Below are positions 15,762 through 22,815 of a DNA stretch of 32,039 nt, in pieces (position 1 is the first letter of the stretch; the number at the start of each line of letters is the position of its first letter). The notes beneath the pieces are model-generated. The model was not told where the DNA came from and searched no databases. It saw only the letters and a program-made list of their open reading frames with translations. This stretch comes from Candidatus Pullilachnospira intestinigallinarum (GTDB taxonomy: Bacteria > Bacillota > Clostridia > Lachnospirales > Lachnospiraceae): NCBI GenBank assembly GCA_018711275.1, contig DVIN01000014.1:1-32039 (forward strand). Direction: 5' to 3'. Both the position numbers and the translations under genes were made by a program.

Positions 15762-16778
15762 ATGTCGGTCAGAATACAGGATATTGCCGAACAGGCGGGG
15801 GTGTCCCGGGGAACGGTGGACAGGGCGCTGCATAAACGGGGGCGGATCCGGCCGGAGGTGGCAGAGCGAATCTGGGCCATTGCGGAGCAGATGGGCTATG
15901 TCCCCAGAGAAAGCGGACGAAAAAACCTGAAAATCGGTGTGGTGACACAGCTGGCCGGTTCCTCTTTCATGATCCGGGTGAATCAGGGGATTGAAGACGC
16001 GGCCAGACTGCTGAAGCAGCAGGGGGTACAGGTTCTGTGTCGGAATCTGGAAACCATCGATGAACAGCGGCAGCTGGAAGTGATCGATGAACTGGTGGAA
16101 GAGGGCATTGACGGACTGGCTCTGATGCCGATTCAGTGCGAGCGTATCCGGGCAAGGCTCAGCTGGCTGTCCCGGGAGCAGGGAATTCCGGTGATTACCT
16201 TTAATTCCGATATTGTGGGAGCCGGACGTACCTGCTTTGTGGGACTGGATAATAAGCAGAGCGGCCGGGCTGCGGCCGGACTGATGGGCATGCTGACCGG
16301 AGGACGGGGAAAGATCCTGGCAGTTACCGGGTATTTCACCAACAGCGTCAACAGCCTGCGGATTGAGGGATTTATCCAGGAACTGAAGGCCTCCTGGCCG
16401 GAGGCGGAGATTCTGGGAGTACAGAGCAGTTTCGATGATGCCGGAGAAGTGGAGAAAATTGTTACGGAGGCTATGGAGCGGACGCCGGATCTGGCCGGAA
16501 TCTTTGTGGCCTCCGCCGGACAGGAAGGCGTCTGGAAGGCTTTCGACCGGTTGGGGATCGGCGTCAGAGAACGCCCCCATGTGATAATCTACGACCTTAC
16601 CAGGGAAAATGTACAGGCCCTCCGGGACGGCAGCGTGGATTTCCTGATTGACCAGGAGGCATATGTGCAGGGCAATTATCCGCCCAAGCTTCTGTATGAT
16701 CTGCTGGTGCGCGGCAGGCAGCCGGATGAGGAATTCCTGTTTACGGATATTAATATCAAGACAAAGTACAATCTTTGA
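15762..16778 (+). CDS. LacI-family regulator with sugar-binding domain
   Basis: The protein has 338 residues. Residues 4-27 form a LacI-type HTH (IQDIAEQAGVSRGTVDRALHKRGRI) with the hinge-adjacent MGYVP at 46-50. From about residue 57 a periplasmic-binding-protein-like domain (IGVVTQLAGSSFMIRVNQGIEDAA, and ITFNSDIVGAGRTCFVGLDNKQSG) would bind a sugar effector. The domain is of the ribose/inositol-binding type. As the last gene of the iol transcript it is a good candidate second regulator that senses inositol or a keto-inositol directly, complementing the DeoR protein. AGGTGAGG precedes the ATG. A modest hairpin with four T follows the stop. Confidence 0.88.
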   Translation: MSVRIQDIAEQAGVSRGTVDRALHKRGRIRPEVAERIWAIAEQMGYVPRESGRKNLKIGVVTQLAGSSFMIRVNQGIEDAARLLKQQGVQVLCRNLETIDEQRQLEVIDELVEEGIDGLALMPIQCERIRARLSWLSREQGIPVITFNSDIVGAGRTCFVGLDNKQSGRAAAGLMGMLTGGRGKILAVTGYFTNSVNSLRIEGFIQELKASWPEAEILGVQSSFDDAGEVEKIVTEAMERTPDLAGIFVASAGQEGVWKAFDRLGIGVRERPHVIIYDLTRENVQALRDGSVDFLIDQEAYVQGNYPPKLLYDLLVRGRQPDEEFLFTDINIKTKYNL

Positions 16779-16780
16779 CA

Positions 16781-16818
16781 AAGGGGGCGCCGGTATCCGA
16801 TGACCGGCCTCCCTTTTC
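16781..16818 (+). terminator. Weak terminator after the LacI-type gene
   Basis: AAAGGGGGCGCCGGT (16781-16795) pairs imperfectly with ACCGGCCTCCCTTT (16804-16817), followed by a short T-run. Partial read-through into the alcohol dehydrogenase gene is likely. Confidence 0.5.
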
Positions 16819-16881
16819 GGCGTATGACAGCCGTCCAGGCTGACGGAAAACGCAGAAACAAAAAACGAGGAGAGAGAAAAA

Positions 16882-18045
16882 ATGGCAAGAGAATTCATTA
16901 TGCCGGGCCATATTGTGTCCGGGGAAAATGCACTGAAAGAAGCAAAAAACTATCTGAAGGATATGGGAAAGAAAGCCCTTCTTGTAACCGATGAAGTGAT
17001 GGTGCATCTGGGGAATGCCGCTGCAGTGGAGGAAACGCTCCGGGAGGCCGGCGTGGAGTACGCGGTATACAGCGGAATCAGCGGAGAACCCACGGATCAG
17101 ATGATCTATAAAGGGCTGGAGATTTACCGCCGGGAAAACTGTGATTTTCTGGTGGCGCTGGGCGGAGGAAGCCCCATTGATTCCATGAAAGCCATTGGCG
17201 CCATGTCAGTGAATGAAGGAAAAATTTCGGATTATATGGGAAAGACCTTTGAAAAGAAGAATCCTCCCATGGCAGCGATTCCAACCACAGCGGGAACCGG
17301 ATCGGAGGCGACCCAGTTTACCATCATCACCGATACGGAAAATGATGTGAAAATGCTCTTAAAAGGCGGCGTGCTGATGCCGGATCTGGCCATCATTGAT
17401 CCCCGCTTTACGATGACGGCTCCTCCGAAAATCACCGCGGCCACAGGCCTGGATGCTCTTACTCATGCCATCGAGGCTTACACCTCCAAAAGAGCGCAGA
17501 GCCTTTCCGATACCTTCGCGGTGTCGGCGGTGAGAAAGATTTTCCGCTATCTCCCCAGAGCCTTTCAGGACGGATCGGATGTGAAAGCCAGAGAACGGAT
17601 GGCGGTGGCTGCGCTGGAGGCGGGTATCGCTTTTAACAATTCTTCCGTGACCATTGTACACGGTATGAGCCGTCCCATCGGCGCTCTGTTCCATGTACCC
17701 CATGGTATGTCCAACGCCATGCTGCTGAAAGAATGCTTCGGTTTCGTGATGGACGGCGCCGATGAGGAGCTGTATGAGCGTTTCGCTTATCTGGCCAGAA
17801 CCATCCATGCCGCAGATAAACGGGACAGCGACCAGGAAGCCAGCAGAAAATTCCTGGAAGCGGTGGTGGATTTGTGCCGCCTGCTTCAGATCCCGACTCT
17901 GGAGGAATACGGCATTAATAAGGAAGAATTTTTTGCGCAAATCGATAAGATGGCCGAGGATGCCATGGCCAGCGGAAGTCCCTCCAATACCAGAAAACAG
18001 CTGGACGCAGAGGATCTGAAGAACATTTATCGGAAACTGTGGTGA
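16882..18045 (+). CDS. Iron-type (group III) alcohol dehydrogenase
   Basis: This 387-residue soluble NAD(P)-linked dehydrogenase has the family blocks GGGSPID (94-100, nucleotide binding) and TTAGTGSE (135-142). The metal ligands are Asp191 and His195 (GLDALTHAIEAY), His260 (IVHGMSRPIGALF) and His274 (HVPHG). The substrate is not given by sequence; members reduce butyraldehyde, lactaldehyde, hydroxy-semialdehydes and others. Next to an inositol locus that yields malonate semialdehyde, reduction to 3-hydroxypropionate is an attractive guess, but only a guess. AGGAGAG lies before the ATG. No strong terminator separates it from the LacI-type gene. Confidence 0.92.
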   Translation: MAREFIMPGHIVSGENALKEAKNYLKDMGKKALLVTDEVMVHLGNAAAVEETLREAGVEYAVYSGISGEPTDQMIYKGLEIYRRENCDFLVALGGGSPIDSMKAIGAMSVNEGKISDYMGKTFEKKNPPMAAIPTTAGTGSEATQFTIITDTENDVKMLLKGGVLMPDLAIIDPRFTMTAPPKITAATGLDALTHAIEAYTSKRAQSLSDTFAVSAVRKIFRYLPRAFQDGSDVKARERMAVAALEAGIAFNNSSVTIVHGMSRPIGALFHVPHGMSNAMLLKECFGFVMDGADEELYERFAYLARTIHAADKRDSDQEASRKFLEAVVDLCRLLQIPTLEEYGINKEEFFAQIDKMAEDAMASGSPSNTRKQLDAEDLKNIYRKLW

Positions 18046-18060
18046 ATTTGAAAATTCCTG

Positions 18061-18091
18061 TTGACTTGAAGTATACTCCAGGTCTTATGAT
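18061..18091 (+). promoter_or_regulatory. MerR-type promoter with 19-bp spacer and dyad
   Basis: TTGACT (18061-18066), a 19-base spacer, TATGAT (18086-18091). Between the hexamers lies the dyad ACTTGAAGTATACTCCAGGT (18064-18083). Over-long spacers with a centred dyad are the hallmark of MerR-family promoters, where the activator untwists the DNA. The leader to 18332 is about 234 bases and can fold (GAGCC 18110-18114 with GGCTC 18165-18169; GTCCGGC 18199-18205 with GCCGGAC 18221-18227). Confidence 0.65.
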
Positions 18092-18234
18092 AAAAACGAA
18101 AGCAATTTGGAGCCGACCATAGAAAATGGTTATAGACAGATATTACATTTAAGTATTTGTCGGGGGCTCTGAAGCGTGTTAGACTTTATGATAAAGGCGT
18201 CCGGCCACCGTGAAGACGGCGCCGGACCGGTTTC

Positions 18235-18301
18235 ATGACAATGGATGGCCGCAGTGCGTGTCATCGGTGATTTATGGCAATGGATGATTCGCGGCGCGTG
18301 T
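18235..18301 (+). repeat. Two imperfect direct repeats in the reductase leader
   Basis: The segments 18235-18261 and 18274-18301 share ATGRCAATGGATG, then a short variable part, then GCGTGT. The step is 39 bases. They lie between the MerR-type promoter and the ribosome site of the reductase. The function is unknown; they could be regulator sites or a local duplication. Confidence 0.5.
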
Positions 18302-18331
18302 TCTCCATTGTTTCGGACAGGAGGAAAACAG

Positions 18332-19465
18332 ATGGTTTATAAGGAATTTCAGGATCTGAAACTTTCGGCGCTTGGCATGGGCGCCATGCGTCTGCCGGTC
18401 ATTGACGGAGACGATGCGAAAATTGACGAGGCGGCTGCCGGAAAAATGGTGGATTATGCCATGGAGCACGGAGTGAATTACTATGATACCGCCTGGGGAT
18501 ACCATGACGGAAACTCCGAGCTGGTGATGGGAAGAGCACTGAAAAAGTATCCCAGAGACAGCTATTATCTGGCGACCAAATTCCCCGGATACGACCTTTC
18601 CAACATGGACAAGGTGCAGGAGATTTTTGAAAAACAGCTGGAAAAATGCGGCGTGGAGTATTTTGATTTCTATCTGTTCCACAATGTATGTGAGATGAAC
18701 ATCGATGCCTATCTGAACAAAGCGTATGGCATCTATGACTATCTTCTGAAACAGAAAAAAGAGGGACGGATCCGTCATCTGGGATTTTCCGCCCACGGAA
18801 GTGTGGAAGTGATGAAACGGTTCCTGGAGGCTTACGGGAAGGATATGGAGTTCTGCCAGATCCAGCTGAATTATCTGGACTGGAGCTTCCAGGACGCCAA
18901 AGGCAAGGTGGAGCTGCTGAATCAGTACAATATCCCGGTGTGGGTGATGGAGCCGCTGCGGGGCGGCAAGCTGGCTTCCCTTACGGAAGAGGAGAGCGCA
19001 AAGCTGAAAGAGCTGCGGCCGGATGAGACCATCCCCGCATGGGCGTTCCGTTTCCAGCAATCCATTCCCAGCGTGACCATGGTACTGTCCGGTATGTCGG
19101 ATATGACCCAGATGCAGGAAAATATCCGCACCTTTGAGGAGGACAAACCGTTAAATGACGCGGAGAGGAAGGCGCTGCTTGATATGGCGGACGAGATGGT
19201 GAAAAAGATCGCGCTTCCCTGTACCGCATGTCATTACTGTGTCAGCCACTGTCCCCAGGGACTGGATATTCCGGGACTGCTGGCATTGTACAATGAACAC
19301 TGCTTTACCGGCGGAGGATTTATCGCTCCCATGGCGCTGTCGGCGGTTCCGGAGGACAAACGTCCCAACGCATGTATCGGATGCCGCAGCTGTGAGGCTG
19401 TATGTCCGCAGCAGATCAAGATTTCGGAAGCGATGGCTGATTTCGCAGAGAAACTGGGTATGTAA
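18332..19465 (+). CDS. Aldo/keto reductase with C-terminal 4Fe-4S ferredoxin domain
   Basis: The protein has 377 residues. Residues 1-270 are an AKR TIM barrel with the catalytic tetrad Asp52, Tyr57, Lys83 and His117 (YYDTAWGYHDG, ATKFPG, LFHNVC). The C-terminus carries two Cys clusters: C297-x2-C300-x2-C303-x3-C307-P and C348-x2-C351-x2-C354-x3-C358-P, a classic two-[4Fe-4S] ferredoxin arrangement. Such fusions are frequent in anaerobes and probably reduce a carbonyl using ferredoxin or pass electrons between NAD(P)H and ferredoxin; the substrate is unknown. The ATG at 18332 follows AGGAGG (18319-18324); the frame upstream to 18245 has no support. The gene sits behind a MerR-type promoter. 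Confidence 0.92.
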   Translation: MVYKEFQDLKLSALGMGAMRLPVIDGDDAKIDEAAAGKMVDYAMEHGVNYYDTAWGYHDGNSELVMGRALKKYPRDSYYLATKFPGYDLSNMDKVQEIFEKQLEKCGVEYFDFYLFHNVCEMNIDAYLNKAYGIYDYLLKQKKEGRIRHLGFSAHGSVEVMKRFLEAYGKDMEFCQIQLNYLDWSFQDAKGKVELLNQYNIPVWVMEPLRGGKLASLTEEESAKLKELRPDETIPAWAFRFQQSIPSVTMVLSGMSDMTQMQENIRTFEEDKPLNDAERKALLDMADEMVKKIALPCTACHYCVSHCPQGLDIPGLLALYNEHCFTGGGFIAPMALSAVPEDKRPNACIGCRSCEAVCPQQIKISEAMADFAEKLGM

Positions 19466-19473
19466 GAAATAGA

Positions 19474-19514
19474 AAGGCTGAACAGTTAGGTTGAAAAAGT
19501 AACGGTTCAGCCTT
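19474..19514. repeat. Hairpin repeat with GTAACNGTTCAGCCTT arms
   Basis: AAGGCTGAAC-A-GTTA (19474-19488) pairs with TAAC-G-GTTCAGCCTT (19500-19514). There is no T-run, so it is not an obvious terminator. One arm recurs almost exactly at 28029-28044, which suggests a dispersed repeat family. Confidence 0.55.
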
Positions 19515-19543
19515 CTGCTGTCTTACAGGAAAGGATTACGGGA

Positions 19544-20345
19544 ATGGAATACAGAAAACTTCCCAGAGGGGAAGAGCAGATCAGCATTCTGGGGCTGGGA
19601 AACAGCTCCCTGGGAGCTTCCGGAGAGAAAGAGACCCAGGCAGCGGTGGAAATGGCCATGGAGGCAGGGGTCAACTATTTTGATATGGCCGCCTCCGACA
19701 GCTCGCCCTTTGAAGCCTTTGGGCGGGCAGCCGCGGGCTGCAGAAAGCAGATATACTATCAGATCCATTTCGGCGCGGATTATTCCGGCGGCGCCTACGG
19801 GTGGACCCTGGATCCGGAGAAGATCCGCCGCAGCGTGGATTGGCAGATGCGGGAAAGAAGGTGTGGGAATTTCCGTGATGAAAGCATTCGGCGGCGGGCA
19901 GCTGCTGAATCCGAAGACATCTCATTTTGGAAAAGCGCTGACGGAATATCAGTGTATCCAGTATGCGTTGGATAAACCGGGGGTTCTCACCGTGCTGCCG
20001 GGAATCCGTAATCGGGAGGATCTGAAAAGAATTCTGGGATTTCTGGAGGCATCTCCCGAAGAGAGGGACTATGCTGTGCTGGGAACCTTCACGCCGCAGG
20101 AGGCGGAGGGCGTCTGCGTGTACTGCAATCACTGCCAGCCCTGCCCGGCAGGACTGGATGTGGGGCTGATCAATAAATATTATGATCTGGCCAGGGCAGG
20201 GGACGCCCTGGCGAAAGATCATTATGTAAACCTGAAGAAAAAGGCCTCCGACTGCGTGGGCTGCGGCCACTGTGATTCGCGGTGCCCCTTCCATGTGCGG
20301 CAGTCCGCGAGAATGGAGGAAATACAGGGATATTTCGGTAGGTAA
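19544..20345 (+). pseudogene. Aldo/keto reductase-ferredoxin pseudogene with internal deletion and frame change
   Basis: The N-terminal part (19544 to about 19850) reads as an AKR opening: LGLGNSSLGASGE, then GVNYFDMAASDSSPFEAFG, then a helix DPEKIRRSVDWQM. The frame then fails, and a different frame from about 19854 reads KEGVGISVMKAFGGGQLLNPK, a late-barrel motif. Two ferredoxin clusters follow (CVYCNHCQPCP and CVGCGHCDSRCP), ending at 20345. About 100 residues of the barrel expected between these two points, including the Lys/His catalytic region, are missing, and the join shifts frame. A single deletion explains both. AGGAAAGGA precedes the ATG. The C-terminal fragment could still make a small ferredoxin-like protein if translated, but no start site is evident. 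Confidence 0.8.
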
Positions 20346-20365
20346 TATACAGACATAACGCACAG

Positions 20366-20411
20366 ACAGCAGCTGGAAACGCATGGATTTCGGCTGCTGT
20401 TTCCTTTGGTT
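20366..20411 (+). terminator. Probable terminator after the reductase pseudogene
   Basis: ACAGCAGC (20366-20373) pairs with GCTGCTGT (20393-20400), with GAAA/TTTC inside, followed by a T-rich tail TTCCTTTGG. Confidence 0.55.
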
Positions 20412-20521
20412 CTTTGCCTGCCTCATAACTGGAAACAGAAAAGTCCGCATATGGCAAATTGCGGCAGTACGTCCGGAAGGCCCAACTGCTGTCAAATGAG
20501 AAAAAAACTGCAGGTTCAGGC

Positions 20522-20551
20522 TTTACAATTTGGACGCAGTGAGCTTATAAT
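20522..20551 (+). promoter_or_regulatory. Strong promoter upstream of the CobW genes
   Basis: TTTACA (20522-20527), 18 bases, TATAAT (20546-20551). It would start near 20558. The 321-base gap 20346-20666 holds the previous terminator, this promoter and the terminator hairpins that follow it. Confidence 0.7.
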
Positions 20552-20560
20552 AGGACGGGA

Positions 20561-20628
20561 AGCGGCAGGCATGCCGCTTTTGGGAAAATATAGTCATATG
20601 GGGGCTGTTTTGGAAAACAGCCCTTTTT
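20561..20628 (+). terminator. Leader hairpins and intrinsic terminator before cobW (attenuator candidate)
   Basis: AGCGGCA (20561-20567)/TGCCGCT (20572-20578) is followed by TTTT. GGGCTGTTTT (20602-20611)/AAAACAGCCC (20614-20623) is followed by TTTTT (20624-20628). The second is a textbook terminator about 65 bases after the predicted start and 38 bases before the cobW start. Expression of cobW from this promoter therefore needs read-through or an alternative fold. No known riboswitch class is recognised. Confidence 0.75.
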
Positions 20629-20666
20629 GGTCGTTGATTTGGAAAACTCAAGGAGGCGTGTAAACA

Positions 20667-21839
20667 ATGACAAAGATTGATATTATATCCGGTTTCCTGG
20701 GAGCCGGAAAGACAACTCTGATTAAGAAGCTTCTCAGCGAGGCTTTAAAGGGACAGCAGGTGGTGCTCATCGAAAATGAATTCGGTGAGATCGGTATTGA
20801 CGGAGGCTTTCTGAAAGAGTCCGGCATTGAGATCAGAGAAATGAATTCCGGCTGTATCTGCTGCTCTCTGGTGGGAGATTTCGGAACTTCCTTAAAAGAA
20901 GTGATCGACACCTATCATCCGGATCGGATCGTCATCGAGCCCTCCGGCGTGGGCAAGCTTTCCGATGTGATCAAGGCGGTAAAGAATGTCAAAACCGACT
21001 GTGAGATCAGTCTGAACAGCTATACCACTGTGGTGGACGTGAATAAATGTAAGATGTACATGAGAAATTTTGGGGAGTTTTTTGAGAATCAGCTGGCATA
21101 TGCCAAAACCATCATTCTCAGCCGTACCGATACCCCCAAGGCCACGGAAGAGAAAGTGGAGCAGGCGGTAGAACTGATTCGCGGCGTCAACAAGGATGCG
21201 GTGATCATCACCACACCCATTGAGAAACTGGAGGGGAGCCAGATTCTGGAGGCCATGGAGCAGGGCCGTCGGGAGGACGAAGAGATTTGCCCGGTTTGCG
21301 GTGAAGCCCACGAGGAGCATGACCACGGGCACGGCTGCGAAGGCCATGAGCATGACCACGACCACGAAGGTCATGACCATGAGCATTGCCACCACGACCA
21401 CGAGGAGCATGACCATGAGCATTGCCACCACGACCACGAAGGCCATGACCATGAGCATTGCCACCACGATCATGGGCACGACCATGAGCACTGCCATCAC
21501 GATCATGACCATGACTGCGGCTGCGGCCATGACCACGATCACCACCATCATCACCACGCAGACGAGGTATTCACCAGCTGGGGACGGGAGACGCCGAAGA
21601 AGTTTACCCGTCAGGAGCTGGAGGAGATGCTGAAAAAACTGTCGGAGGATGACAGCTTTGGCGTGATTCTTAGGGCCAAGGGAATGGTGGACAGCCCGGA
21701 CGGCCAGTGGATTTATTTTGACATGGTTCCGGAAGAGTATGAGATCCGCACGGGGGCGCCCCAGGTGACCGGAAAGCTCTGCGTGATCGGTTCCAAGATG
21801 GATGAAGGAAAACTTGCAGAATTGTTTGGAGTGAAATAG
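20667..21839 (+). CDS. CobW/COG0523 GTPase with His-rich metal-binding stretch
   Basis: The protein has 390 residues. The G3E GTPase part has Walker A GFLGAGKTT (9-17), the switch-like ENEFGEIGID (37-45), the COG0523 metal motif CICC (Cys63, Cys65, Cys66) and EPSGVG (91-96). SRTD (152-155) stands where NKxD is usual. A CPVC pair (208-211) is followed by a His/Asp/Cys-rich stretch at about 215-297 with four copies of HDHEHCHHDH. A CobW C-terminal domain begins near 305 and ends at 390. These GTPases act as chaperones that deliver zinc, cobalt or nickel; the His-rich part would store or sense the metal, which is not deducible here. AGGAGG precedes the ATG. It is two bases from the next gene. 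Confidence 0.92.
   Translation: MTKIDIISGFLGAGKTTLIKKLLSEALKGQQVVLIENEFGEIGIDGGFLKESGIEIREMNSGCICCSLVGDFGTSLKEVIDTYHPDRIVIEPSGVGKLSDVIKAVKNVKTDCEISLNSYTTVVDVNKCKMYMRNFGEFFENQLAYAKTIILSRTDTPKATEEKVEQAVELIRGVNKDAVIITTPIEKLEGSQILEAMEQGRREDEEICPVCGEAHEEHDHGHGCEGHEHDHDHEGHDHEHCHHDHEEHDHEHCHHDHEGHDHEHCHHDHGHDHEHCHHDHDHDCGCGHDHDHHHHHHADEVFTSWGRETPKKFTRQELEEMLKKLSEDDSFGVILRAKGMVDSPDGQWIYFDMVPEEYEIRTGAPQVTGKLCVIGSKMDEGKLAELFGVK
21372..21506 (+). repeat. In-frame tandem repeat encoding HDHEHCHHDH
   Basis: Four 30-base cores start at 21372, 21408, 21444 and 21477. The first two are identical over the core; the last differs by a few silent changes. The period is 36, 36, then 33 bases, always in frame. 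The near identity suggests recent expansion. Confidence 0.85.
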
Positions 21840-21841
21840 TC

Positions 21842-22792
21842 ATGTTTGAGAGAGATGTTCCCGTATATTTAATTACCGGATTTCTGGAAAGCGGAAAGAC
21901 CCAGTTCCTGGATTTTACCATCCGTCAGCCGTATTTCCAGATTCCCGAACAGACCCTGCTGTTGGTGTGCGAGGAGGGGGAAGAGGAATATGATCCGGCG
22001 GAACTGAAAAAATGCAATACAGTGATGGAAATTATCGAAAATCCGGAGGATTTCACCCTGGAAACCCTGAAGGCTCTGGACAAAAAGTACCGTCCGGAGC
22101 GGGTGCTGATTGAGTATAATCCGCTCTGGTCTGTGGCAAAACTGTATGAGATGTCCATGCCCAGAGGATGGGATATGGCGCAGCACATTGTCACGGTGGA
22201 CGCCAGCTGCTTCCAGATTTATATGAATAATATGAAATCCATTTTCATGGAGATGATCCGGGGCGCGGATATGGTGATTTTCAACCGGTGTCAGCCGGAC
22301 AATCCGCTGGCAAATTTCCGCAGAAGCGTCAAGGTGGTGAGCCCTGCGGCGGAGGTGCTTTTTGAGGATGAAAACGGCGAGATCGAGGATATTTTCCAGG
22401 ATGAGATGCCTTACGACATGAATGCGGATGTCATTGATATTGAGGACATTGATTACGGTATCTGGTACATTGATATGATGGACAATCTGGACAATTATGT
22501 GGGGAAAACCGTCCGCTTCAAAGGGCAGGTGCTGAAAAGCAGAGATCTGAACGCGGGATTTTTTGTGCCGGGAAGAATGGCCATGACCTGCTGTGCGGAT
22601 GATACCCAGTTCATCGGCTATGTGTGCAAGAAACCGGACGCGGGGAAACTGCGGATGGGCTCCTGGGTGGAGGTGACGGCCCGGGTGGAAAAAGAGTACA
22701 TGGACGTATACCATGATGAAGGGCCGGTACTCTATGCCAAAGAGATTAAAGAGGCCGCGAAGCCGGAGCAGGAGCTGGTGTATTTTACCTGA
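21842..22792 (+). CDS. Divergent CobW-like GTPase fused to a YcgQ/DUF1980-like domain
   Basis: The protein has 316 residues. The N-terminal half has a P-loop GFLESGKT (13-20) and a CobW-like layout (VLIEYNPLWSV at 88-98; MVIFNRCQ at 144-151 in place of NKxD), but lacks the CxCC metal motif and the usual CobW C-terminal domain. Residues about 205-316 instead resemble the C-terminal domain of YcgQ/TIGR03943 proteins: DNYVGKTVRFKGQV, FFVPGRMAMTCCADDTQFIGYVC with a Cys250-Cys251 pair, GSWVEVTARV. YcgQ proteins work with the YcgR permease and are zinc-associated in Bacillus. Coupling to the His-rich GTPase (2-base gap, weak GGAG) suggests a joint role in metal delivery. The family assignment of the tail is by eye. 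Confidence 0.75.
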   Translation: MFERDVPVYLITGFLESGKTQFLDFTIRQPYFQIPEQTLLLVCEEGEEEYDPAELKKCNTVMEIIENPEDFTLETLKALDKKYRPERVLIEYNPLWSVAKLYEMSMPRGWDMAQHIVTVDASCFQIYMNNMKSIFMEMIRGADMVIFNRCQPDNPLANFRRSVKVVSPAAEVLFEDENGEIEDIFQDEMPYDMNADVIDIEDIDYGIWYIDMMDNLDNYVGKTVRFKGQVLKSRDLNAGFFVPGRMAMTCCADDTQFIGYVCKKPDAGKLRMGSWVEVTARVEKEYMDVYHDEGPVLYAKEIKEAAKPEQELVYFT

Positions 22793-22815
22793 CGGATGCG
22801 GCAAAGGAGACGGAA

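Noticed and set aside
20546..20628. Leader considered as a known nickel/cobalt or cobalamin riboswitch
   Set aside because: I could not place the conserved motifs of either class; only a promoter and terminator hairpins are visible.
21300..21562. Regular DNA repeats considered as a CRISPR array
   Set aside because: The units are contiguous, in frame and encode the His-rich stretch of a CobW GTPase; there are no unique spacers.
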